Assembly: GCA_963573385.1 (NCBI GenBank)
Contig: CAUYLG010071551.1
Span: forward strand, 1-64,000
Source of the DNA: Cacajao melanocephalus
Taxonomy: Eukaryota; Chordata; Mammalia; Primates; Pitheciidae
Direction of reading: 5' to 3'
DNA length: 64,000 bases
The position numbers and the translations under genes were made by a program. Below the pieces are notes generated by a model that did no database searches, had not been told where the DNA came from, and saw nothing but the letters and a program-made list of their open reading frames with translations. Shown one piece after another: positions 53,561 through 64,000 of this stretch (positions are counted from its first letter, which is position 1; each line of letters begins with the position of its first letter).

Positions 53561-55110
53561 ACCTCCGTCTTTCCACCAAAATCTGTGTACCAATTCCTAT
53601 TATTATAAGGATACACCCCTTGAAGTGTTTACCTCCTAAGGTTATTGTAATAAAGGGAGAAAACTGGAAAGCTCCAAAAATTAACTATGTTTTTAAAAAG
53701 ATTTTAAAGTCTTTCAATATTTAACTTCTGGGGCATCTCTACTTCTGAGAAGTCTAACATACTAGTGTTAGTGAGATCATCTTGTTAAGATTTTCCTTGT
53801 TTCCTTCGAGTACCCTCATTTTCAAAGGTTAATTACCTGGTTGTAAAAGTGCACTCCAGAATGAAATTTAACCTATGAGTTCTCCATCTTGAGGTGAATA
53901 TTCTTAGCAGTTTTTTTTTTTTTTTTGCAAAAATAGAAAGCCATCTGTTTAACCAATTTAAATACATACTTGTAGAAGAATAAAAAAATAGGAATACAGA
54001 GAGAGGTTCATGGATTTTAAGCACTTCTGAGTATTTGTAAAGCACATTATGACTTTGATGCTTGGAAAAAATATGAAGTGGTGCTTTCTACTATAAATCA
54101 GCACTGGCAAATAAAGTGGGGCTAGAAGTTGGGATATCTTAGAGACAAAATTGTTTTGATCATCCAAAATGTTGATCATTTGTGGGCCATAGAGAAGGAA
54201 GATTTATTATTTTTGAATGGTTCAATTTCTTAGGAAGATAAAAAACATATCATTTGAGAAAGCATCAAACGGAATGTGGTTCTTATTAATATCACATAAC
54301 CTTTCTCACAAAACTTTTCCCTTTTCCAGCCTAGCTCCCATTAGAACCAACTAAACATGTTGACAGCTCCAAGTTAGGAAGGTGTTAGGCCAATAGTCTA
54401 CCCTTTTCAGAAACTGAATCATTCATTCAGTATCACTTTACTAGTTTTCTTCATGAACCAAATACATGGCGACAGACTCTATTCTGCAGGGTTTAATCAC
54501 ACACAAGTGGCAAAAACCACAGAACACAGCGCCTAATCAACCGGGCTTTCAACCATGGACTTACTCTACGCACATATGTCACTCCCATTATCATTAGTAT
54601 CAATAAAACCTTGACATTTTGCACACTCAGGAGAGGCTGGATCTCAATGTTTATGGTTTGATATGTTCTCATAAAAATTATGTCGCCTCATTACCAAATA
54701 AGTTTATGTGAATCAGTATGTTTTAAACTGAATATGCTCCTCCAGAGTAGAATAAATCATAGATTTTTTCCTGAACAATTTTTGAATTATTTCTTTTCTA
54801 TTCTAAATACTCACTTGAAGCTGAAGTTAGCATTTCATATTTAGAATTTTTAAGACAACCAATGAATTCTAGAATCTCAAGTTTATTTTAGGTCTCAGTA
54901 AACATTTATTGAAGATTGTATGAATAAATTAAAACACCTGAACATGGTAATCCAACCCATAATCATAAAGTGGTGTTCCCCAGAGGAGATCCCAGATGAA
55001 ATTCAAGATAAAAGTTTAAAAAATTAAGCTCACATATGCCTCATATAGTTGACTCCACATAAATCTGAGTTTGAATCCCAGGAAAAAATAGTCTTAAGAT
55101 CTGGACAGAA
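53561..55110. other. Repeat-poor AT-rich block
   Basis: About 1.5 kb. It contains a 16-T run near 53910-53927. No repeat family or gene recognised. Minus-strand frames at 53833-54179 are short and domainless. Confidence 0.5.
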
Positions 55111-55904
<794 letters not shown>

Positions 55905-56035
55905 CCTTTTTGCCCAACAAGCTATAAGCTCAAGAAGGCAGAGACATCTACCTGGCTTCGTTAAAGTATTGCCTGCGTAAAGCCTAATGCCTTTCATATA
56001 CTCGATGCTGAATAAATATGTGGTGAATGATAAAA
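55905..56035 (+). mobile_element. L2 LINE 3' end, sense
   Basis: Sense L2 end: AAGCTATAAGCTCAAGAAGG, GCAGAGACATCTACCTGGCT, TAATGCCTTTCATATACTCG, ATGCTGAATAAATATGTGGT, GAATGATAAA. Confidence 0.78.
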
Positions 56036-56041
56036 GATCAG

Positions 56042-56275
56042 AGAGCACACTAAAGAGCCAATCTGCATGGGTTTCACTCCCGCCTCTGTGACCATGTGAT
56101 CCTAATCACTTCTTTGTGCTTCACTCAGTTCCTTGTCTACAAAACAGGGATAATAATGGTATCTTAGTGGGTAATTGTGAAAATTAAATAAGTTAATATG
56201 AGACTTGCAGTTAGAACAGGAACTGACCCATAGTATGTGCCACTATTAATTATTATTATCATCATCATCATGACC
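56042..56275 (+). mobile_element. MIR SINE, sense, nearly full length
   Basis: Sense MIR: CATGGGTTTCACTCCCGCCT, GACCATGTGATCCTAATCAC, TTCACTCAGTTCCTTGTCTA, AAACAGGGATAATAATGGTA, AATTGTGAAAATTAAATAAG, GTATGTGCCACTATTAATTA, followed by a short ATC repeat. Confidence 0.92.
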
Positions 56276-58599
56276 TCTAATTACTGGTATAGGGTAGACC
56301 TTGATCAACTTCCAGAATACTATGCAGTCCTACAGGTGTTCATCATCCTGTGCAAGCATTTATCTGTATAATAAATCATTCTCCTTTTGTGAATGAAAAG
56401 ACAGAGTGCACTACTTAATAAAATGAATTATTCAAGGCCTGATGTTTTGCAATGTTTGAAAAGATCCTCCTGAATATGAAGCTTATCACCACACTTGTCC
56501 TTTAGTACTTAAAAAAAAAAGTTGCATCTAAATTACTACCCCAAGGTCCATTGTTTAATTAAACATAATAAATAACTTCCATACACATACATAATTTGCA
56601 CAAAATCCCATCGGTGCGATTTTGACAGGTAGGAGGAGACTCCCGATACTGCTAATTGTTCATTGGGCTTAACCTCAGATGATGATTCAGCTAAATGCTA
56701 TATTGGATTTCATCATTTCCATTTCCCCTACCCCTGCAGTGACTCTCTGAGGGGTTTACGGTTTTCTAGAGTGGCCCGCATGCTTGGGTGTGAGCACTCA
56801 GGTCACTGTGGAGGACTGTGTGAGTGGAACAGGAACATCTTAAAACGAAACAGCTGCGTCAGAAGTGGTCAAGGCTCAGGCGCAATATGATAGCTGCTAT
56901 TAAACCCCACTTTGAGCTCCTCGTGGCTTTGATGATTTCTTTCTTCCTCTCACAAGTTTATCATTCTTTTCCTGACTTTAAGTCAATCTCATAAAATCAG
57001 CCCGATTTTTGTTTTGGTTCATATTAAAGTTTTGGTTGTATTGTCCATTCATTTCAGAATTTTCATTGTTTTTGTTTTTTGCTTTTTCTTTGTCACTTTG
57101 GTCTGAGGAAACTATAAAGTGATATGGACCAGCCATGACAAATTCCTGTAAACAGACATGGAACTAGGAATTTTTGTTTGTTCCCTAGCCTTCACCTGTC
57201 TCACAGCCCTTGCCCTCCAAGGCACTTCCTCTTGGTAAGTATCTGGAAGTGTCCATTTGTGGTGTGGATTTGGTTTAGTTTAGTTTTGCATTTTCAGGAT
57301 CTGTGGTACCAATCTCCCCTCCTGACACCTCTTAGTCCACTGCAAGCTAGTGGAGTGAACATTTTCATTTCAACATCTGCCCATGGTATCTTTGAATAAA
57401 ATTTATTATTCACTACTGTAAAAAAATAAGAACTTAATTGCACTGTTGAAATTTAAAAATTTATTTTTCATTCTGACAGTTAAGTACTAAATGCACTTTA
57501 AGCTCCTTGAAGCAGTTCTAGGGCCTTCCAACCCTATTGTTAGAAAAATCATTTAAATAAAATGTTACCTGGATTCATATAGTTAATTCCACCACTGTAT
57601 TTAGCAGTCTTTTCTTGGGGCAACTACTATTAAGTCACTACTTAAAGACTATTTAATGATGTTGAAATGAAGCCTACACTTAGCCAACTTATTGGGACTT
57701 TTTCCAACTCCCAACCACCACCTGGGATTCATCTCAATTCTCTGATTCTGTGTTTCAAATCAAAGATACTATTTGCTGTCAGCAAGTACCCTGATTTATT
57801 TAATCCTTCCCCAAAATATATCCTGAAATTCTCACAATTTAACCCCTATTTGTCATGACAGCAGCTTCTCTACAATGACTAAAACACTCTTCAGCATTAT
57901 CAGGTGTTTGCAGAGGGCTCTGTTACTGCGCTGATGGCCTGGAAAATCAAGACCAACCCTCTGTAACAGCGTTATGACTTTATCTTCTCAACAAATCACC
58001 AGTAAATTTTTAAAATAACATTTATAATTTCTAGTACTTCTCTCTGAAAATAAGAATACCCAAGCATACAGCAAGCATAGCATATGTGTGGAGGCTCAAG
58101 AATCTTTATAGTTCTCATTTAAAGAGTGTCAATTACTAATTTAATCAACAATATTCAGGCTTACTAGTTTTTAGACTAAACAGTGGAATATAGGAAAATA
58201 TGGTTTTAAATAGAGTAGGAAAAAGAAGAAAATAAAGTAAGACAGGAAAATAGGCAAGAAAGATGAAAACTCTGATTTTTAAAATAAATCGTGACAATGG
58301 AATCTAATGTAATCAAGTTTCATCTTCTAGTGTGTAAATCAGTTAACTGACAGATTTTTAAGTCATATGTAGAGCAGAAGTCCTATGATAGAAATGTGGC
58401 ATTTTTTTCTTCTCCAAAATAGTAGGAAGAATGTCCTACAATCCATAAAAAGAATCAAGGGGAAACCTCAGAATAATTTGAGTCATTTGCTGAAAGTCAG
58501 TCTCAGAGTTTGCAGCTCCTAAATTTTCAACTGCCCTTCCCCTCTTTTCAGATCAGTTATGGAAAGCATGGAACAGAACTTCCTGAAGACTAGTTGGCA
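56276..58599. other. 2.3-kb repeat-poor island
   Basis: No confident interspersed repeat. The patch 56740-56880 keeps several CpGs and includes part of the short frame 56663-56890, which has no domain. The frame 57178-57399 is likewise unrecognised. A candidate conserved-noncoding block, unproven. Confidence 0.5.
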
Positions 58600-59330
58600 T
58601 TTTTATTAAGCTTTTTTATTTTGAGATAATTGTAGATCCTCATGCAGTTCTAAGAAATAGTAGAGATCCCATGCACCCTTTACCCAGTTTCTCCCAGTAG
58701 TAACATCTTGCAAAAGCACAGTACAATATCAGAGCCAGGATACTGACCTTGATACAGTTAAGATGCAGAACATTTCCAGTATCACAAGCATACATTTTGT
58801 TGCCTTTTTATGGCCACTCTCACTTCCCTTCCACCCACTTTTCTCCATTTCTATAATCTTGTCATTTCAATAATTCTATGTAAATGGAGCCATATAGTAT
58901 CTCCAAAATTCCCTGGAGATCCATTCAGGCTGTTGCACTTATCGATAATGTGTTCCTTTTTATCACTGAGTAGTATTCCATGGTAAAGCTGTGCCACAAT
59001 TAACCATATATGTTTAACTGTTAACAGAATGGGTAAGTTTGTCTTTCCATTGAAGGCTATTTGAGTTGTTTCCAGTTTTCCACTGTGATGAATAAAGCTA
59101 CTATAAGCACTCATGCACATATTTCTGTGTGAACTTAAGTCTTCATTTATCTGGGATAAATGCTGAGGAGTACAACTGCTGAGTTAACACAGTACTTACA
59201 AGTTTAGCTTTTAAAGAAACTGCCAAACTGTTTTCCAGAGGCTATACTATTTTACATTCCCATCAGCAGTATAGGAGTGACCCTGTTTCTCCACATCCCT
59301 GCCAACATTTCTTGTCATGGTTGATTTTTA
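58600..59330 (-). mobile_element. L1M 3' region, antisense
   Basis: The plus strand reads as reverse old L1: AAATAGTAGAGATCCCATGC, CCCAGTTTCTCCCAGTAGTA, ACATCTTGCAAAAGCACAGT, GAGTAGTATTCCATGGTAAA, GAGTTGTTTCCAGTTTTCCA, AAACTGCCAAACTGTTTTCC, ACATCCCTGCCAACATTTCT. It covers the 3' UTR and part of the ORF2 end. No intact frame. Confidence 0.93.
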
Positions 59331-59454
59331 GTCAAAGCTAGAGATCCAATTTGGAACAAAAACTGACAGGAAAACTTTCCCATTTAATACACTGTGTTAT
59401 TTTAACATTACCTGGAATTTTTTAATACCAGATCCCTTTGGTTTAAACTCTACA

Positions 59455-59605
59455 ATTTAAATGCTGTGTTCTTTAGATAAATTACTTAACATCTCTGAAC
59501 CTTAATTTCTTTAGATGCAAAATCTATCCCTGCAAGTATAGAACTATATTAAAGGGATAATACGTGTAAAGAACGTAAGTTACAATAGATGCTTTGTAAA
59601 TGCAA
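59455..59605 (+). mobile_element. MIR fragment, sense
   Basis: Central sense MIR text: TTAGATAAATTACTTAACAT, CTCTGAACCTTAATTTCTTT, AGATGCAAAATCTATCCCTG, AAAGGGATAATACGTGTAAA. The 5' part is missing. Confidence 0.78.
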
Positions 59606-59629
59606 ATCCCCTTCCTGCACATTATCTAT

Positions 59630-59755
59630 TTGACCATTTATTCGATTAATATTTTTATTCTATTAATTCTTTTATTCTTTTAATAAAATATCTTTCCACC
59701 TACTTTATTCTATTAATTGATTATTTATTCTATTAATAATATACATGCTTTCTCT
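59630..59755. repeat. AT-rich low-complexity segment
   Basis: The 13-mer TTATTCTATTAAT occurs exactly three times (59655, 59705, 59725) in a very AT-rich stretch: a degenerate tandem repeat. Confidence 0.88.
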
Positions 59756-59889
59756 TAATGCATTCCCAGCACCACTTGTTTGGTTTTGTAGCTCTGTCTC
59801 TCCTCCATTCACATGAATATGGATATTGTTTAAAAAGTGTGTTAACATGATAGAACAGAAGCAGGATAATATTGTTTTCAAAAACAAAT

Positions 59890-60090
59890 CCAAACCCAGC
59901 TCTACTGCTGTATGAACTTAGGCAGTTATCTTCCATCTGCAGTCAGCAATACTGGTGGTTTCATCTCTTCCATCTTTCGAATGGACAGAATCAGACCTGC
60001 TCTACCTGCCCTACAGAGATGCTGAGTTCAAATGACAGAAATATGTGAATATTGATTTGCAAACAGTGAAGAGCTATACCACTATGTGAT
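59890..60090 (+). mobile_element. MIR SINE, sense, diverged
   Basis: CCCAGCTCTACTGCTGTATG, AACTTAGGCAGTTATCTTCC, a spacer, then CCTGCTCTACCTGCCCTACA, AATATGTGAATATTGATTTG and AAACAGTGAAGAGCTATACC follow MIR order up to the variant with the 'AAACTGTAAAGCGCTATACA' ending. A small insertion separates the halves. Confidence 0.7.
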
Positions 60091-61311
60091 CAAGACAGTA
60101 AAGCTAGTTACAGAAAATGAAGTCCACTGCACCTAAGGTCTCATTCATTCTGTCACAGAACATCAAGGTCAAGAGATAGCAAGAACCACAGTGATTTCTA
60201 AGTCTAGGAGAGTGGTGCCCCGAGGAACCGGGAACCAGAAGATTATAACAAAAATCATATAAACAATCAGAAACGAGTCCACTAAATGAGTTCACTAATA
60301 GTTACACAATAGGTAAAGTAACCATTGACATCAACACCCTTGGTTCATCCTATGTTGACAGCTGTCTTGAGCTCACAAGGTAACCTCAGGGAAGGGGGAG
60401 CTCTTGACCACAGAGGGGTTGACAGTGGCCTTCTCACAAGCTCACAAGCACACATGGCTTGAAATGTGTTACAATTTGTCTGGCTCAGTTAGATGAAAAC
60501 AGATTATATAATCCAGGTTTAACTAATCTTCACCAAATGAACAAGGGGTTTAAAAGATTCCTGCAAAGAACTTTTCATTAAATATGATTCCAAGAAGGCA
60601 GACATAAATCATCAACAGGAAAATGGCAGAAGTGACACTGGTCCTCCTCTTCTCAGCCACAAAACAAGACGGAAACACTGACAATATGAATCCAAAAGTA
60701 AATCAACCAGAAGATTCTTAAACCACCAAGACTATTTGAAATGTGGGTTTACACCCACTGTTGATGATGCTGAATCTTACCTTAAAAGATTTAAACCTTT
60801 TGACTAATTCTTCTTTTTAATCTTATCCCTTTTTAGATTATTTTTTGCACAGGTTTGCAATGTACATATCAGTAAAAATGTACAGATGTATAATTTGCAA
60901 ATAAATATACTTAAAATGTTTTACTGCTGGGGTACATAATAAAAACAGTAGGGAAATCAAGGACCTATTTCTTTAAGGTGTTATCTTCCCCACTCTAGAC
61001 GTTTGTATCAGGCACCAATAGACTACACCACAAATGACAAAGATGGCATAAAACTAGATTGCCACTCACAGACCAGTGGGGGTTTGTCATCACTAGAACC
61101 ATCTTCTCATATCTTTCAGGAGCTCTAACGAAAGCCAGAAGCCATTACCTTCACTCTGTCAACCCTGAGGGCTGGGAGCCAATGCAGGCTCCCCATATAA
61201 ATCTCCAAAAGTTCTGTGGGCTGCTACCATTCCCACGCTTAGTGGCTCTCAAGAAGGTAACTGTAGCATGCCACTCTAACATTGAGAGCTATGCCAAGGG
61301 GAACAGCTGAC
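60091..61311. other. Mostly unassigned; possible DNA-transposon relic near 60840-60950
   Basis: About 1.2 kb. The part 60840-60950 (AATTTGCAAATAAATATACT, TTTTACTGCTGGGGTACATA) recalls the end of a hAT-like element, but is too short to assign. The frame 61059-61310 has no domain. Confidence 0.4.
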
Positions 61312-61545
61312 AATGATTAAGCACTTACACTATGCTAGCCCCTCATGTGAGTTGCCTCACTAAATGTTCACCATGACAACGTGACAGAATCTACAATTAT
61401 TATCCACCTTTTACAGCTGTGGTAACTAAAGCAGAGAATGGTTACTTTCCCAAGATCACACAGCTGATAACTTTTGTAGTCAAGTTGAGACCACCTCTGA
61501 CTTCAAGGACCTGCTGTTAATCACTATGTTATGCTGCCTTCCATG
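61312..61545 (-). mobile_element. MIR SINE, antisense, nearly full length
   Basis: Antisense MIR: AAGCACTTACACTATGCTAG, ATTATTATCCACCTTTTACA, GGTTACTTTCCCAAGATCAC, ACAGCTGATAACTTTTGTAG, CTGTTAATCACTATGTTATG. Confidence 0.92.
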
Positions 61546-64000
61546 CATAGTAATAACTTTGCGAAATATCATTATGAAGATTTCTTTATGACAAAATTAA
61601 TATTTAAAATTTGTCACATTCTACATGTAATCTTGCTTCCTCTTGGGATCAAAATATTTACCAAAACACATAACTGATTTTGTAATACACATGAAAGGTA
61701 AATTATATTTATGGAAATTATTTTTATACACAGATTTTGAAAAATGTAGCATACCAATTCTTAACACAAGAGCTTTAAATCATTTTTGACACAAAGCAGA
61801 CATAATATAAATAACAATACAATAAAATATACACAGCTGACTATTTACTCAGTTGTGTCTGACTTTATATGTTAAAACTTCCAGCACCCAAGGCAGTGAG
61901 AAAAAGTCAGTGCATGATACAATTATTTCCAAATAATCAGATAGTTAACAATTATTAGAAAAATCATACGGACAGCTGAGTGAACCTTTTGATCATTAAT
62001 GTAGCTATATTAATACCATGTGATATTAACGTTTTTAAGCAGAGAAACGCTCAGTGAGTTGCAGCAGCCACTCTTAATTCTATGACTTTTTAGTAAAATA
62101 CAGCAAATGGAGGTACTAGATGAAGGAAAAGAATGGCCATGTCAATAGAAAAATGCTTCTGAGGGCAAGTTCTTCTACATGGTTGTGTATTCTTGGCTGT
62201 GTAAGTTGAGGACTCTTGAGTTTCTTTTCTCAGATGTTCCCCTGATAAATACCTAGGTCAAAGAAGAGTCCATACCTCATTGACTCAAATGCCACCTTGT
62301 TACCATAACTATTTTATCTTTGATGAACCATCGTGTTTATCTTTATAAGCACTTCATTAAATACCACACTGTCTAGAAAAAGAAAAATTCAGTGTTCTAA
62401 AAACTAAGCAATTCAACATTCCAATTAAATACATAAATTTTGTAATAAAGCAAAAATAGTCACTTGATTGGATTCTGTAATTTTATTACTGATATCATCT
62501 TTACTTGAATAGCACAAGTTGCATAGAACTTAACAATGTTTGGAAAGGCAGAAAAAAATACTAGAAATGTAAAGAGGCAGTTTTCTGTTTTATTCAGTCT
62601 AGATTAATAACAGTTAAGTTGCCATATTTCTTCCAGAAAAAGCTTTTTCACTTTTTTTTCAGCAAGTCAGACTTCACAGAAATCATCTCATGGATATAGT
62701 TTATTATTCCAATTTAATCCATTTGAAAAAAAAATCAGTGCTTTTTGACACCAATTGTTACAGTATGCATTCATTTAGAAAAAAAATTATAGTAATAAAA
62801 AGATTCTTATATTTTATGGTAGTATTAAAAATCGCAGCAGCTAATATTGTCCCACATAAAAGAATTGACATATATTTTCTTGGTTGAGTTTCTTCATCCA
62901 GTAAAAAGCAATTTAAAAGGCACTGAATGGAAGAAAATAAACAAGCAAACAAAAACAATTCAATGCACTTGTATCCAACTCCTTACTTACCCTCTAGTTT
63001 GTAGACAAAGAGAGCCAGTTCCTGTCTAAGCAAACTTTCTTTTTTATTTTGTTTCTGTATTATTCCAGTTGTATTTTCTAAATTCCTCTTTAAGCCATCA
63101 TTTCATAACTGTAGTTAGAAAAGTCCTTGCTCATTTTCTGATTTTTTTTTTCGTTTTTATATGTACCACAAGCAATCTCATAGGAAAACTCCACTTTTTG
63201 GTAAATTCTGCAGAGGGTAAGCAGTCCATCCAGGGCACTGTCCGTTTGTCACCCAGCACAAATAAAGAATCGCATTACCTACAAAGGTATTAGGAAAGTG
63301 CTCCCAGCTGAAAGCATTTATCCAATTCCAATTGTTATTTGAAAGTCTAAAATACTAAAGACGGCATTATTCCAGGAGCTACTGTTTAAAACAATGCCAT
63401 GCCTATTCAGAGAAGAAAATCAATATTTGAAAATCTGAGTTGGTTTAAAAAATAATAACTAGGGATCCAAAAAAGAATTCCTAAAGAAGCACTTATACGC
63501 TAGGCACATGTTTTTAATTTTAATAACATTGGTTTACCTAAATAAATATGTAGAACCTAATAATTGTTCTCTGTATGTTCATATTTTTAATACTATTCTA
63601 TTTTAGTGAGTTTGCAAAGAGGTTAATGAATAATAATGTAGAAAAATATGTACTGGTCAGTACAAAGTTGTTATGGTTTATGGGCACTGCAAAATGCTGG
63701 GTTGAAAACAATTCTGTTAAAAAGTAATTGAAAACTGCTCCAATTTTAAAAGAAATAAATGTAGCCATACCATTACAGGATAATGTCAGATAAAAAGTAA
63801 TCATGTTCTCTCTACAATTGTGTTTGCTGGCATTTATATGAGAAAAATAATGCTTTAAGATTATTTTCATAGTTGTTCACTTAACATGGGATTAACATCA
63901 AAATCTTTGTAATTAGATCACCCATTTGAAAGTGGTATGGCAAAACACGTTCATGGTTAAGACACGTTAGCAGTTTTAATACTAAACAGATTAACACACA
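61546..64000. other. 2.5-kb repeat-poor AT-rich block to window end
   Basis: No Alu, L1, MIR, L2 or LTR recognised. Short frames on both strands (for example 62690-62887, 63069-63293, 63598-63870) have no domain and reflect AT-rich composition. Nothing functional can be read from sequence alone. Confidence 0.5.

Overview
The window is nuclear DNA of a primate, most likely human. It holds about two dozen Alu copies (J, S and Y-like, in both orientations), young and old L1 fragments, MIR and L2 fossils, hAT DNA-transposon relics and one MLT1 solo LTR. Base composition is AT-rich with few CpGs. I found no protein-coding gene, no exon I could defend and no functional RNA gene. The longest open frames are antisense Alu translations or readings of a purine microsatellite. 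The stretch looks intergenic or deep intronic.

Layout: 1-1.2 kb is L1 debris with an Alu. 1.2-9 kb is old sequence with two MIRs, a 117-bp tandem duplication, a solo MLT1 LTR carrying an Alu, and a short hAT element. 9-14 kb is a mosaic of L1, Alu, hAT and L2 that also contains two separate local duplications, one about 98 percent identical. 14-25 kb holds scattered Alus, tail-to-tail L1 ends, two MIRs and a 277-bp polypurine tract with perfect G-quadruplex motifs. 25-36 kb is repeat-poor. 36-43 kb is Alu-dense, with MER20, MIR and L2 fossils and a CA microsatellite. 43-48.6 kb is again repeat-poor and includes a CpG-retaining patch near 47.5 kb. 48.6-50.7 kb is an L1 block. 51.55-51.63 kb is a decayed tRNA-Ile-like sequence. 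52.6-56.3 kb is rich in L2 and MIR. 58.6-59.3 kb is an antisense L1. The last 2.5 kb is repeat-poor and AT-rich.

No genes work together here. What can be read is layered insertion history (Alu inside LTR, L2, MIR, MER20 and L1, often with clean target-site duplications) plus several small local duplications. I see no sign of a new biological system. The items most worth checking are the near-identical pair at 9068/10876, the tRNA-Ile-like relic, the purine/G4 tract and the CpG-retaining patch. Repeat family names come from recognition of the sequence, not from a database search.
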